Program-made: the position numbers and the translations under genes
Notes under the pieces: generated by a model
Told to the model about the DNA's origin: nothing
The model's input: the letters and a program-made list of their open reading frames with translations, nothing else
The model's database searches: none
Source: Pararhizobium gei
Lineage (GTDB): Bacteria > Pseudomonadota > Alphaproteobacteria > Rhizobiales > Rhizobiaceae
DNA: 64,000 bases
Assembly: GCF_029223885.1 (NCBI RefSeq)
Contig: NZ_CP119409.1
Coordinates: 2,258,001-2,322,000 of the forward strand
Direction of reading: 5' to 3'
Part shown: positions 42,379 to 52,003 of the stretch, piece after piece
How positions within the stretch are numbered: the first letter of the stretch is position 1
How the letters are laid out: each line of letters opens with the position of its first letter

Positions 42379-42407
42379 TTACGCAAGCATCTGATTTTCT
42401 TGCGTAA
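42379..42407. repeat. Inverted repeat inside the left end of element 2
   Basis: Perfect 9-bp arms TTACGCAAG and CTTGCGTAA with an 11-nt loop, five bases inside attL. A following T-run is missing. It may terminate tRNA-Ser weakly or bind the integrase arm domain. Confidence 0.5.
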
Positions 42408-42486
42408 AATTGATATGGAATTCCCCAGTCACACTTTCAGTCCCAATTCGAGCATAATGCGCTCCACCATAGTGCGCGTTAGAATC

Positions 42487-42517
42487 AAAAGGGGCCGTGA
42501 TGTCGCCACGACCCCTT
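42487..42517 (-). terminator. Terminator at left end of element 2
   Basis: On the minus strand AAGGGG-T-CGTG ... CACG-G-CCCCTT with a 7-nt loop, then TTGATT. It closes the operon at 42551-43434 and resembles the element 1 hairpin at 6398-6425. Confidence 0.8.
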
Positions 42518-42550
42518 ACCCTGCGACTAGCCTCGATTGGGGGCGGGTGA

Positions 42551-42925
42551 TTATTCTGCCGGACGAACCTTGAACTTTGTTGTTCCATCGTCTTTTAGCC
42601 CGATCCCATTGAACGGGCTCGATTTCGGGGGCTCTATCCGCTGAATGATCAACCTCAGAACTTCATCGACGTTCTTAGGTTTGGACCGGAAGCCAATGTC
42701 AGTAAGCTCATCGGAAACTGCCTCGTTGAATTCTTCGAGGCCGATGGCTTCAGCTTCGCTTAGCGCTTCGAAGCGGGCCGACAGATCCGCGTCGGCGGAT
42801 TGATCAGCAAGATCCCTGAGCAGTTTTGCCGCCTGAGCGTTGCGAGCATCCTCCGAATGCTTTTCCGCCTTCTGGTCGCGCCATTCCGCCTTCTTGTTCA
42901 ATTCGAATGCAAGAACGTTCGCCAT
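42551..42925 (-). CDS. Hypothetical protein, element 2 left-end module
   Basis: 124 aa from the ATG at 42925, overlapping the stop of the RHH gene by one base (TGATG). Strongly charged helical N-terminus (FELNKKAEWRDQKAEKHSED, AAKLLRDLADQSADAD) and an acidic middle (FEALSEAEAIGLEEFNEAV). Not recognised. Coupled translation with the RHH regulator suggests a toxin-antitoxin-like or regulator-partner pair, which remains inference. Confidence 0.6.
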   Translation of the reverse strand: MANVLAFELNKKAEWRDQKAEKHSEDARNAQAAKLLRDLADQSADADLSARFEALSEAEAIGLEEFNEAVSDELTDIGFRSKPKNVDEVLRLIIQRIEPPKSSPFNGIGLKDDGTTKFKVRPAE

Positions 42926-43434
42926 CAGATTTTCTCCTTCACTTCGTTCCACGCCTGTTGAGCGCCCTCGACCCACCAAACCAGCGTTCTGGTGGAAGCC
43001 TTTCTGGAGTCAAAATCGTCTCCTGTAATCAGCAGAAAAGCTTCATTGATTTCGAAGTCATCGCACTCGCCATAGAGAGCGAAAGCGATCGACCCTAAGA
43101 AGTGGCGAGCGTCATTGTCGTCAGCCGCTCGCGGATCGTGTTCCAGGCCGTCGAGGTCGATTTTCGCGATTGCCGACAGTTGCTCATATTCAGCGTCTTC
43201 CACTGCCCACCGCCGACCGGTGGCTACCCATTCCGGGCGTTCCTGCATTTCCTTACGAACCTTGCCGGCCCGCATCCGTTCAACCATTCCTGACATATCG
43301 TCTCCTTTCGTTTGTGCCTTCACCTCGACTTCTATTTCGTATGCTCGTTTAGCAACTGCGGACCAATTCACACCCTCAAGAGCGTCCATACGGTTCTTCA
43401 GTTCATCCGGTATTGAGATTGTCATTCTTGCCAT
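42925..43434 (-). CDS. Ribbon-helix-helix N-terminal regulator (element 2)
   Basis: 169 aa from the ATG at 43434 (AAGGAGG upstream). Residues 1-40 are a typical ribbon-helix-helix DNA-binding domain (RMTISIPDELKNRMDALEG, VNWSAVAKRAYE). The remainder is an uncharacterised domain (HFLGSIAFALYGECDDFEIN, WWVEGAQQAWNEV). Three evenly spaced GTGCATT repeats and one inverted copy lie just upstream and are the likely operator, so it probably represses its own operon. It takes the regulatory position that the XRE repressor and paralogous pair occupy in element 1. Confidence 0.75.
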   Translation of the reverse strand: MARMTISIPDELKNRMDALEGVNWSAVAKRAYEIEVEVKAQTKGDDMSGMVERMRAGKVRKEMQERPEWVATGRRWAVEDAEYEQLSAIAKIDLDGLEHDPRAADDNDARHFLGSIAFALYGECDDFEINEAFLLITGDDFDSRKASTRTLVWWVEGAQQAWNEVKEKI

Positions 43435-43451
43435 GCGAACCTCCTTTCTTG

Positions 43452-43519
43452 ATGCACACAATACACGAAAGGTGTGCATTGTCAATATTAGAGTGCATTA
43501 CAGTTTGTCCATGTGCATT
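43452..43519. promoter_or_regulatory. Operator array for the element 2 RHH regulator
   Basis: GTGCATT occurs at 43474-43480, 43493-43499 and 43513-43519, spaced 19 and 20 bp, about two helix turns. An inverted copy ATGCAC lies at 43452-43457. RHH proteins typically bind such repeated short sites. The array sits between the regulator start and the core operon terminator. Confidence 0.7.
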
Positions 43520-43550
43520 ACGGAATTGTAATGTCGGGGCCGTAAACGCG

Positions 43551-43585
43551 AAAAGCCGCCGCCACCCGTTAGGGCAGCGGCGGCT
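43551..43585 (-). terminator. Terminator of the core operon, copy 2
   Basis: Same 9-bp GC stem and minus-strand TTTT as at 7583-7617. Confidence 0.85.
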
Positions 43586-43649
43586 GATGCGGATTGCTGT
43601 TACAGCAACGCAGGTCGTGACGGCGACTGGTTCCGAAATTCAGAAATAG

Positions 43650-44468
43650 TCAGGCGGGAAGAGCCTTCATCGTGTCGGCAATCTCGTCGTGTACGACGGT
43701 CATGGCATCCCTTAGGCCGGAAACAGGGGTGCCATCAAACTCCCCTATGAAGCGTGGGGGGGGTACCCATTCGGCGACCGGCGCGGCGTTTTGGAAGTGA
43801 CGAGCCATGGCCGTGTAATGCGGGCGAGGGTCAATTGTGTCGCCGGCCCTGCTTGGCTTCCCGGCCTCCTTCAGCCAGACAACCTTGGAAACGTGGAGGA
43901 TCTGGTCGAGGCGAACCGCGAACAGGGAATCCGGTCGAGGGCACCAAAACAGCGCGGCGTCGCCACATATACCGAAGAAGAACTTGACCACCACCATAGG
44001 CATTCCGCGTCCCGCGATCGCGACAAGATCCCCGCGGTTGATTGGCGAGTCGTCAGCGGTCCACAACACGGATTCCGGTGATACGATTGGAGTAAGGCAG
44101 TTTCCGAAAGCTGCGAGCGGAAGTGCGCCGCGTTCCCGCAGCTGATCCATCAGGTCTGGTTCATCTGCGTCAAGTTCATCGAAAATCGGCTGCGCTTTTT
44201 TGCCGCCCTCATACATGAAGTCTAACCGTCCGGCGCTGAGGCAGTCTAAGACTGATGCAACGTATTTCTTCAAGTCGGCGCTGACGTGCGGATTAGGACA
44301 GATGGCCTGGACGAATTCTGCGCGGTTTTTCGCGGCGACGGGCCATTGATGTAAGGGCACAAGACCGGCCCTTCCAAGGTTGTAAAAGTTCGAACGGTTC
44401 GGAAGGGAGATTGTTGGTTCGTCGAGCGACGGAGGAGCCAGAGCGGCGAGGCCTAGAAGGTTTGGCAT
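43650..44468 (-). CDS. Hypothetical protein, last gene of the core operon (copy 2)
   Basis: 272 aa, identical to the protein at 7682-8500. Unknown function; a central beta-rich segment faintly recalls the S24 fold but lacks a Ser-Lys pair. That two independent elements keep an identical copy argues against it being a decaying tail gene. Confidence 0.75.
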   Translation of the reverse strand: MPNLLGLAALAPPSLDEPTISLPNRSNFYNLGRAGLVPLHQWPVAAKNRAEFVQAICPNPHVSADLKKYVASVLDCLSAGRLDFMYEGGKKAQPIFDELDADEPDLMDQLRERGALPLAAFGNCLTPIVSPESVLWTADDSPINRGDLVAIAGRGMPMVVVKFFFGICGDAALFWCPRPDSLFAVRLDQILHVSKVVWLKEAGKPSRAGDTIDPRPHYTAMARHFQNAAPVAEWVPPPRFIGEFDGTPVSGLRDAMTVVHDEIADTMKALPA

Positions 44469-44486
44469 CACGATTTCCTTCGGGGT

Positions 44487-45416
44487 TCAAGAGAAGCGGG
44501 CGGCCTTGGCGGCAGCGCGTGACGAGCGGTAGCAGTTGGCTCCGCAGAACATGCGGCCTGGCATTCCGACGAAAGCTGAACCGCACTGCTGACACGTCAA
44601 ATCGACGGCTCTTGTCTTGGCTTTGCCTGAGCATGTTTTCGAGCAAAAGATAGAGGCCTTGCCGCTGCGGACCTGAGGCCGAAAAATCGTGTCACAATGT
44701 GCGCAAGGGACGTCCGGCCTTTTGTCATGGGTGAGACTGCAAAGCTTGGTGCAGAACCGTTGCCCTCGGAAGTTGGGGCGGAATAGCTTCTGGCATCCAT
44801 CGCAGGAGCGCTCGCCAAGTCTATCGCGGAAAGCCTCTCTGCCGACAACCTGCCCCTCTTTTGTCATCCAAGCTCGGAAGGCGTCTTCCCTATAAAGATT
44901 ATACCGAGCCTCGCATGAGACCCTCGGCGGAAGCGGTTCGCAGAAGAACGCGGATGCCGGGACGCCATTGCGCGATTTGATGTCGCCGCCGCACTGGAGG
45001 CAGAGGCCGGCGATCCTTGTGATTTCCGCCTGTCCCTCATCCCAGCTTGGCCTCACCGCGTGGCCGTTCTTCTTCAGCGCTGCTTGCACGATGGTGTCGG
45101 CTTCGAGGTCTGACAATGCCCAGGCATGGCCTTGCTTGATGAAATAATCCCGGAGGATCTTCCGGGCCGGCGCCTCGAATTGCCAAGGGCTGGATTGCCA
45201 TTGCTGGAGATATCGGGCGATGAACTCGACCAGGTTGCCCCGCTGCTTATCTCCGACAAGTTTTTCATATCGCGGCAGCGCCGGTTCGGGGATGGTCGAA
45301 AGTTTTGCGCCACGCCAAACACCCGATAGAACAGTGCCATGCCGCTGTGCCCGCCTGATCGCCTTTGGCGTCGCCGCAACCGATATGTCTTTGATGCATT
45401 CCGGGAGAGCGAGCAT
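44487..45416 (-). CDS. Multi-zinc-ribbon protein (copy 2)
   Basis: 309 aa, identical to 8519-9448. At least four CxxC ... FCxxxC modules in the C-terminal half. Unknown function, conserved at the end of the core operon in both elements. Confidence 0.75.
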   Translation of the reverse strand: MLALPECIKDISVAATPKAIRRAQRHGTVLSGVWRGAKLSTIPEPALPRYEKLVGDKQRGNLVEFIARYLQQWQSSPWQFEAPARKILRDYFIKQGHAWALSDLEADTIVQAALKKNGHAVRPSWDEGQAEITRIAGLCLQCGGDIKSRNGVPASAFFCEPLPPRVSCEARYNLYREDAFRAWMTKEGQVVGREAFRDRLGERSCDGCQKLFRPNFRGQRFCTKLCSLTHDKRPDVPCAHCDTIFRPQVRSGKASIFCSKTCSGKAKTRAVDLTCQQCGSAFVGMPGRMFCGANCYRSSRAAAKAARFS

Positions 45417-45425
45417 TTCGTTACC

Positions 45426-45746
45426 TCACGATTGCCATTCAGCCGAGATTTCGAGCGCTTCGCGGAAACCGATTTCCCGGATACCTTTGACCGCATACAG
45501 GACGCCATCGACCTCAATTCGGTCTGTCTCGGTGACGTCGGATCGGAAGTGGCAACCGAAAGTCACGGTCCGGCGGGCGTACCGTTGCGAGGCGGCGAAG
45601 GCCTCATCTTCCGATTTATGGGTCTTCGAAACCCAGAAGGACGCGATGACTGTCCAAGCCTTGATGGGCTGGTCTAGGGCGTCGAGCTCGCCCGTCTCGC
45701 TATTGCGTTGAAGCCGCGCCAAGCGATCATAAGAGCCAATCCGCAT
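45426..45746 (-). CDS. Head closure protein (copy 2)
   Basis: 106 aa, identical to 9458-9778. SPP1 gp16-like head-tail joining protein that should seal the filled head and receive a tail. Confidence 0.85.
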   Translation of the reverse strand: MRIGSYDRLARLQRNSETGELDALDQPIKAWTVIASFWVSKTHKSEDEAFAASQRYARRTVTFGCHFRSDVTETDRIEVDGVLYAVKGIREIGFREALEISAEWQS

Positions 45747-45747
45747 G

Positions 45748-46125
45748 TCAAATCCACCACTGCACTGTGAAGTCCATGAGGCGGCGGTAAACGGTTCGAT
45801 CGTCGCTGAAGTCGGTGATGTCGGTGGTTGCCTTGAAGCAATTCACAAGCACATTGCCGTTGTCGAGCTTTGCCTGAACGGTCTGCAAGAGGACCGTCTT
45901 GACCTCTTCTCCGAGATCCATCACGGCGGCCGGCGAGGCCGCGTGACAGCCGATCCGCACCAACGCTTCATATTGTCCTGCCAGATCGTCCAGGCGGCTG
46001 TTGGCGCGCTCAGAGATCATTGAGGTCACGATACACGGGAGGCCGGCCGATTCTGGGATGACGATCGGGTAAACCGGGACATCAAGGTTAGAGAGGACCG
46101 TCTGCAGGATCTTGAGAGCGTTCAT
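45748..46125 (-). CDS. DUF3168 tail-completion protein (copy 2)
   Basis: 125 aa, identical to 9780-10157. ATGA overlap with the upstream gene as in copy 1. Confidence 0.85.
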   Translation of the reverse strand: MNALKILQTVLSNLDVPVYPIVIPESAGLPCIVTSMISERANSRLDDLAGQYEALVRIGCHAASPAAVMDLGEEVKTVLLQTVQAKLDNGNVLVNCFKATTDITDFSDDRTVYRRLMDFTVQWWI

Positions 46126-46580
46126 CGTTTCGTAGCCTTTGCAGCCGCCTTCAATGCGGCTTTCTCAATTGCGGTACCAATTTCACGGCCGAAGATCTGA
46201 AGCACCTCGTCGGCGGTCTCTTCGAAGGCCGGTGTCAAGAATGGTTTCGCCGCGGCGCCCGGGTGCATGCGGCCTAGTTCGGGCTGCATATGCGGCGCTG
46301 TACCGAATTCTACGAGATGCGCTTCGCGGTATGCCGGGTCAGTGTTCGCTGGCCCGACATGGTGAGCGGCTTTGTTTTTGGGGTCACGTTTGACGGTGAT
46401 GAGCTTTTTGAGCTTTCCGCTTTCCACTGAGCCGTTGGCGTCAAGGTTGCGTTTTGCGGCCTCAACGGTCGGCTTGAAGGCTTTCTTGCTGGCCTGAGCG
46501 ATCGGCGTGGCGAGGTTGAGCGAGATAGCGCGGAAGGCCTTGGCGATGCCGTTGGCGCCGGACATTCGGGATTTAGCCAT
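46122..46580 (-). CDS. HK97 gp10-like protein (copy 2)
   Basis: 152 aa, identical to 10154-10612. Start codon overlaps the connector stop codon (TGATG). Confidence 0.85.
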   Translation of the reverse strand: MAKSRMSGANGIAKAFRAISLNLATPIAQASKKAFKPTVEAAKRNLDANGSVESGKLKKLITVKRDPKNKAAHHVGPANTDPAYREAHLVEFGTAPHMQPELGRMHPGAAAKPFLTPAFEETADEVLQIFGREIGTAIEKAALKAAAKATKR

Positions 46581-47185
46581 CACCGGAAAACCTTGAAGGG
46601 AGCGAGCAGCGCGGCGGCCGTCATTGGGATTTCGGTCGGGGTCGCGAAGCTGAATATTTGCCGTTCCGCAAACCAATGAGCGACGATATACCTGACTGCC
46701 AAGAGGATCGGCGCCGGAATGTCTGCGATCTCGCCGTACCCCGCTGTGAAGGTGATTTCGACGGTCTCGCGGTCGCTAAGCGACACAGGCCATTCTGTTC
46801 CATAGGCAGGGCAAAGTTCCGGCTTCCATGAGGATCGGCCGATAAGGCGATAGGCGGAAGGGGCCAGAGTCTGCCACGTCCCAGCCGTGTCCTTGTACCT
46901 GATCAAATCGACCGACATGGCCGGGCCAACCAGGCAGATGTCGCAGCGAAAACCGTCGAGCGTGATCATCCATGTCTGTTCACCCAGACAGCGGCCAAGC
47001 GTGCCGTGCGGTCCGTCGATTCGAGCGACGGCAGTGTCAATCAGTGTCTTGATTAGGTCGAGGTCGGCCGGCGCAACCGGGGTTCCCGCGTCGAGATCAG
47101 CGAAGATTCGAAGATGGTCGAGAACAGACTGTACGAATGTGGTGTGACCAGAGAATTCCTCCGGCGCTGTAATTTGAGTGAGCAT
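46580..47185 (-). CDS. Head-tail connector, phiE125 gp8-like (copy 2)
   Basis: 201 aa, identical to 10612-11217. Preceded by the UUCG-loop terminator at 47208-47232. Confidence 0.85.
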   Translation of the reverse strand: MLTQITAPEEFSGHTTFVQSVLDHLRIFADLDAGTPVAPADLDLIKTLIDTAVARIDGPHGTLGRCLGEQTWMITLDGFRCDICLVGPAMSVDLIRYKDTAGTWQTLAPSAYRLIGRSSWKPELCPAYGTEWPVSLSDRETVEITFTAGYGEIADIPAPILLAVRYIVAHWFAERQIFSFATPTEIPMTAAALLAPFKVFR

Positions 47186-47207
47186 GGGAGGTCTCCAGGT
47201 CGAAATG

Positions 47208-47232
47208 AAAAGGGGCGGCCGAAGCCGCCCCC
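47208..47232 (-). terminator. UUCG-loop terminator after the capsid gene (copy 2)
   Basis: GGGGCGGC-TTCG-GCCGCCCC then TTTT on the minus strand, identical to 11240-11264. Confidence 0.85.
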
Positions 47233-47238
47233 TTATGA

Positions 47239-48462
47239 TCACGCGGCGAATTCGCCATAAATGAAAGCCTCTGGCCGATAGACGGCCAGCGCGAGGCGTT
47301 CATAGTTCTTGATGGCGACGAGGTTCTTTGCGAAGTAATCGCTGTGCTCTGTGCTGATCTCGATCGAAGCCTGTTCGCGGTCGAAAACCTGTGCGCCAGT
47401 GCCGGCGCCCACCAGGAACTCGCCGGCCGTTACAGCGCTGGTCTCGATGACATTCAGGCGCCAAAGGATCATCGTCCCGCCTGTCTGTAAGTTAACCCAC
47501 AGATACTGGCCGTTCGCGTCCTTCAGAAGCTCGATCTCGGCCCAATCGGTCGGATTGAGCGCGACAAAATTCGGAACCAGTTCGGCGAGTCGGCACTGGA
47601 GGATGGCCTTCCGGATGACGTCCACCTTGGTCACGCCGGTTCCAACCTGAGCGCCGGTGTAGGCTGTCGCCTGATTCAGAATGCCGTTGAGGTTCTGACC
47701 TGTTCCGTCGCCGGCGAGGATTTGGTTTTCCTCGACTAGTTTCAAGCCGAAGTTTGCCCGGGTGTCGATGTAACTGGCCAACATCGGCGCATCGTTCAGG
47801 ATCTGGCGCGAAGCCGTCACCATGTGGCCAATCGCCTTGACGTTCGTCGTCACTACATCGAAAGTCAAATCCGAAGCGGCTACAGCGGCGCCTTCGGCAA
47901 CCGGTGCGGCACCATTGGTGAAACCAGTCTCCTTCACGTATTCGACCGCATTCGACGAGGTGGAGCCGGGAAGCAGAAGCTGGCGAATGGTCAGCGAACG
48001 GACCGCCGGGGCGAGAATCTCCGGGCGGCGATCCGGTACGATAAGATCACCCGCACCGCCTGTGCCGGTGGTGGCGGAGGTGATCGTCGCTTTCGTAGAC
48101 AGGGTGATCTTGCCGGCGTCAGAACGCGATGCGAACGATTTGTATTGTTCGGATTCGATCATCAGTTGACCGGCCGACTTCTGGCCGGTCGCCGCACCGA
48201 TAGCGCCGCGCGTGGCCAGTCGCTGTTCGACCTCGGCAAGACGCGCCGCCGTATCGGTGCCCTTCTGACTCAGCGCGTCAAGGGCGGCCTTGGTTTCGCT
48301 CGAGACCTGGCCAAGGTTCTTCAGTTCTTCGCCGGCCTTGGTGGCGAACTGTTTGATTTCGGCGTCGCGCGTGGCAAGAGCCTCGGTCAGAGACTTGATT
48401 TCGGCGTGCGCGTCGACGCGCTCGGCGGCCTTTCGGCCCCGTTCTGCAATGTGCATGTTCAT
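47239..48462 (-). CDS. Major capsid protein, HK97 fold (copy 2)
   Basis: 407 aa, identical to 11271-12494, with the coiled-coil scaffold region followed by the shell domain. Because the two capsid proteins are identical, both elements could co-assemble mixed particles if induced together. Confidence 0.95.
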   Translation of the reverse strand: MNMHIAERGRKAAERVDAHAEIKSLTEALATRDAEIKQFATKAGEELKNLGQVSSETKAALDALSQKGTDTAARLAEVEQRLATRGAIGAATGQKSAGQLMIESEQYKSFASRSDAGKITLSTKATITSATTGTGGAGDLIVPDRRPEILAPAVRSLTIRQLLLPGSTSSNAVEYVKETGFTNGAAPVAEGAAVAASDLTFDVVTTNVKAIGHMVTASRQILNDAPMLASYIDTRANFGLKLVEENQILAGDGTGQNLNGILNQATAYTGAQVGTGVTKVDVIRKAILQCRLAELVPNFVALNPTDWAEIELLKDANGQYLWVNLQTGGTMILWRLNVIETSAVTAGEFLVGAGTGAQVFDREQASIEISTEHSDYFAKNLVAIKNYERLALAVYRPEAFIYGEFAA

Positions 48463-48474
48463 GATGGTGCCTAT

Positions 48475-49119
48475 TTATAGCTTGAAGGAAGAGACCTGTG
48501 CGATCAACGCGGATAGGTCTAGGTTGCTCGCCTCGTCTGCATCCCGCAGACCCTTGTGACCGTGCGAGGCGACCGCGACGGCTTGCGACTTGGAAAACCC
48601 TAAATCCCTTAGGACGTTCTCCATGTCGCGAATTGTTGGAACCCCGCCCTTAGCGAGCAGAGATTTCACTGTGTCGATACGCGCCTCATCGTTGGCGGGG
48701 AATGAGACAACGGAGACCTCCTCCACCTGCAACTCGTTCAGGTAGTTGACGCCCGTAACCGGATCGACCCATGAATTTTTGATGAAGTAACCGATCGAAA
48801 GTCCGGTGACCGCTTTAGCGCGCATCAACGCGTAGGCTTCTTTCGCGCGCGCAACCTCATCGACAAGTAGTACCCCTTCTACGTACAGGCCCTTATCGTC
48901 TTCTTCGGCTCTGGTGAAAACGCCTATGGGTTCATCTTTGCGATGCATCCAGAGAATCGGGATGGGGTTGGTCCGGGCCGCAAGAGACTTGGAAAACGCA
49001 CCTCTGACAACGACGTCGTTCACTCGGTCGATGTTGCCGAAGACACTGCCATGCCCGCTAAACGTGCCATCTTCGGCGACCGACTTAATTGACCAATCAA
49101 AGTCACTGATTTTGAACAT
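48475..49119 (-). CDS. Prohead protease (copy 2)
   Basis: 214 aa, identical to 12507-13151, with His in LWMHRKDEP and Ser in VTGLSIGYF. Overlaps the portal gene by 17 bp. Confidence 0.93.
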   Translation of the reverse strand: MFKISDFDWSIKSVAEDGTFSGHGSVFGNIDRVNDVVVRGAFSKSLAARTNPIPILWMHRKDEPIGVFTRAEEDDKGLYVEGVLLVDEVARAKEAYALMRAKAVTGLSIGYFIKNSWVDPVTGVNYLNELQVEEVSVVSFPANDEARIDTVKSLLAKGGVPTIRDMENVLRDLGFSKSQAVAVASHGHKGLRDADEASNLDLSALIAQVSSFKL

Positions 49120-50317
49120 TTCGGCCTCCTGTGATCTGACCGAGAATTTGGAGCGGGCTCAACGCGGTTTGAACCGTCAGATCGTCGCCGCCTGGCTTCG
49201 GCGGAAGGTTGAGTTCCGCCCTGCCCTCGTTTCGCGTCATCAGACCGTTCTGGGTCAATGTGGATAGGTACGCCGCGCGCGCCGCACTGTCGGTGCGGAT
49301 CAGCTGGCCACGGCCGAAATCAGCGATGTATCGGCCGCGCTCGCCGGGCTTGAGCAGTTGCTTCACCACCCGCTTTTCAATGCGGGACATGAGCGGGTCG
49401 AGACCGACGGCGAGCCATTGCAGATAGGTGGATTCGATGCCACTCCCCCAGGCCGTCGTGCCCTCAGCGGCGTGGCCAACAACGATTGGCGGGACACCAA
49501 AGAGCCGGCAAATCTGCTCTACGCTGAATCTGCGACTCTGAAGCATTTGCATGGCCTCGGGGTCGAGGCTGATGGTTTCCCACTTGACGCCGGCCTCCAG
49601 AAGCATCGCCTTCCCAGCGTTTGAACTGGAGCGATATCGCTCGAGGAGTTCCTGCATCTGCACGCGCTGTTCGTCTGTGAGTTCGCCCTCTGTTGTGAAT
49701 ATGCCGCTCGGCATCATGCCGTTAGACAGCACCTTGCCGGCTGTTTCGTCGGCGGCCATGGCGGCGCCAAGGAATTGCGCGCCGTAGGCGATGGGAGAAA
49801 GCCCCATATCGCCGCCGAATCCGAAACCACGGATATGAAGGATGTCGTCCGGCCCGACGTCGAACGCCTGATTTCGATGGGTGAAGCGATATCGCAGATT
49901 CCAATTTGCATCCCGGACCACTGTCACGATATCGGCGGGGACGAGGTTGAGCGCGACTATGCGATCACCAAAGCGGTCGATGAGCGCGAACGCATTGCCC
50001 CTTGCCAACAGCCATGCGGCGACAGCAGACCAGAATTCCGCCGCTGTTTGGTCGGCGTTCGGGCTTTCCAGCAGGCCGGCGACGGCATGATCCGTCGGTT
50101 TCCGCGATCCATCCGGCGCCGTTTCATAGAGCCTAAAAGGCAGGTTTCCGATTGCTTCGGCAGAGGCACGGATGCAGGCCCATGCCGCGTCGAGTTGCAG
50201 TGTTGATACATCCGTGACGGACTTGCCGGCAGCACTGGGGGCGCCGTAGAATCCTTGCCAAGGCGTGGCGTCGGTCAAGCCGAACTTGCGGCCCAACCAT
50301 TGTTTCCATGTGGCCAT
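49103..50317 (-). CDS. Portal protein (copy 2)
   Basis: 404 aa, identical to 13135-14349. HK97 gp3-like. Confidence 0.95.
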   Translation of the reverse strand: MATWKQWLGRKFGLTDATPWQGFYGAPSAAGKSVTDVSTLQLDAAWACIRASAEAIGNLPFRLYETAPDGSRKPTDHAVAGLLESPNADQTAAEFWSAVAAWLLARGNAFALIDRFGDRIVALNLVPADIVTVVRDANWNLRYRFTHRNQAFDVGPDDILHIRGFGFGGDMGLSPIAYGAQFLGAAMAADETAGKVLSNGMMPSGIFTTEGELTDEQRVQMQELLERYRSSSNAGKAMLLEAGVKWETISLDPEAMQMLQSRRFSVEQICRLFGVPPIVVGHAAEGTTAWGSGIESTYLQWLAVGLDPLMSRIEKRVVKQLLKPGERGRYIADFGRGQLIRTDSAARAAYLSTLTQNGLMTRNEGRAELNLPPKPGGDDLTVQTALSPLQILGQITGGRNVQNQ

Positions 50318-50326
50318 AGGGCCTCC

Positions 50327-52003
50327 CTAGAGTAGCATGACGGGCTTGCGTAGCATCCCGGCGAGAGATGGTTTTTTCGGCGGCGGCTCATAGGATTTCG
50401 CGGCACCCATCGCCATCACGAGGGCAACGGCGCCGTCGATGCGCACCGGGCCAAGGCGGTTGCTTTTTTCTTTGTCGAGCATTGGATTGTCGGACTTGTC
50501 ACGCGAGACAATCGCGCCGGCCACGGATGCCGTTAGAACCGGATTTGAAGGCTGAAGGAGGCGCGCGGTCATTGCTGTCTCGGCAACGAACTCAATTGCG
50601 GGGGCCATCACTTTCGAATGGCCCTGCCCAAACGGGTCCATGGGCAAGGAAATGCCGATTTCTGCTAAGTCCTTTTTGAGGAACTCAATGTGCCACTTGT
50701 CGAAATTGATTGTGCGGACTTCGAATTCTTGGCAGATCGCGACCAGATCGCGGGCAATGATGGCGGTTGTGACGACATCGCCCGCGACCATTGTCATATG
50801 CCCCTGCCCGATCCACTCCCGAAACCGTGCCTGTTCGGCCGGCGTTCGCTGTGCCATCCTTCCCTCCGGTGTCCAAAAGAAGGGCAGAATTTCGTAGCGA
50901 GATGGGATATCGTCGGACGGGAATGCCAGAACAAGCGCCGTGAGGTCGTTCTTCCCTGCGAGGTCGAGGCCAGCAAATGCCACCCGCCCCTTCAGCGCAG
51001 CGCGATCTATCAGGGCCGCGCAATCCTTCCAGACCGAAGCGGTTACCAGGCGGGCGTCGGACCGGGTATCGATGCGCTGATTGAGACGGAGGCGACGGTA
51101 TGATGCCTCAAAGGCCGGCATGCGGCGGGCGCGGTCACGGGCGTTCCGTAGCGCTTCCAGGTCAAGATAAGTTCCCCATGCGGGATTGGCGAGCTTGATA
51201 GTCTCGTCATCCCAAGGGTCAGCATCGCGGGGCGCCTCGTGGATCATGAGGAAGGTACGTGGATCGTCGGTCGCCTTGGCGTCATCAATTAATTTGGAAA
51301 GAGGATGGTCGTCAGACTCCGCCTGCGTTGAAAGGATCACTCCGAACGTATGAGTTCGCTTGCCATCGGACTCGAGAAGCACCTCCAGCAGCTTGCCGTC
51401 TTTGGCCTCTCCCAACTCGTCGTATGCCCAGAAGGTCGGGGCCAAGCCCTGAGCACCGGAAGCGTCGGCGCTGAGTGCCTCGAATGTGGAATCCTTTCCG
51501 TCGCCATCGAGCACAAGCATCTTTTTGTGAAAGTCTGTGACGTTGATGCGCTCATCAAAGTCAGGGACGCGGCGAACGATCGCCTTCATTTCTTCGAAGA
51601 CGACACCGGCTTTCCCGCGGTCAATCGATGCAGAAAAGACGGCGCCGCGCTCTTCCGCAAGCGGCCCTATCAGGGCGGCTAGGCATAGACCGGCGACCAA
51701 GCCGGACTTTCCATTGCCTTTTGCCTGGCTGATGATTGCAGTCTTGACGATGAAGCGTCCCTTTTTGTCGGTTGCAAACACCCCCTCGACGAACTCACGC
51801 TGCGCCGGGATCAACCGCATTTTCTTTCCGGCAAGGCGGCCCTTGGTGACCGGAAGGTTTTCGAGAAAGGCAATGACCTGTTCGGCTTTGGAGAGACCTT
51901 TCCGCTTCCACGGTGGCCGCCGTTTGCGTTTCGGCTTCTCCACCTGGCCGGGTGGGGTCAGAACGCGCTTACGAGGGCGCGCACCTGGTCCGCGTGCGCC
52001 CAT
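50327..52003 (-). CDS. Terminase large subunit (copy 2)
   Basis: 558 aa, identical to 14359-16035, with Walker A GNGKSG, Walker B YDELGE and nuclease GLDLAGKND. With the same terminase in both elements, packaging specificity should also be shared unless an element-specific protein such as the 184-aa or ParB-like one provides recognition. Confidence 0.95.
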   Translation of the reverse strand: MGARGPGARPRKRVLTPPGQVEKPKRKRRPPWKRKGLSKAEQVIAFLENLPVTKGRLAGKKMRLIPAQREFVEGVFATDKKGRFIVKTAIISQAKGNGKSGLVAGLCLAALIGPLAEERGAVFSASIDRGKAGVVFEEMKAIVRRVPDFDERINVTDFHKKMLVLDGDGKDSTFEALSADASGAQGLAPTFWAYDELGEAKDGKLLEVLLESDGKRTHTFGVILSTQAESDDHPLSKLIDDAKATDDPRTFLMIHEAPRDADPWDDETIKLANPAWGTYLDLEALRNARDRARRMPAFEASYRRLRLNQRIDTRSDARLVTASVWKDCAALIDRAALKGRVAFAGLDLAGKNDLTALVLAFPSDDIPSRYEILPFFWTPEGRMAQRTPAEQARFREWIGQGHMTMVAGDVVTTAIIARDLVAICQEFEVRTINFDKWHIEFLKKDLAEIGISLPMDPFGQGHSKVMAPAIEFVAETAMTARLLQPSNPVLTASVAGAIVSRDKSDNPMLDKEKSNRLGPVRIDGAVALVMAMGAAKSYEPPPKKPSLAGMLRKPVMLL

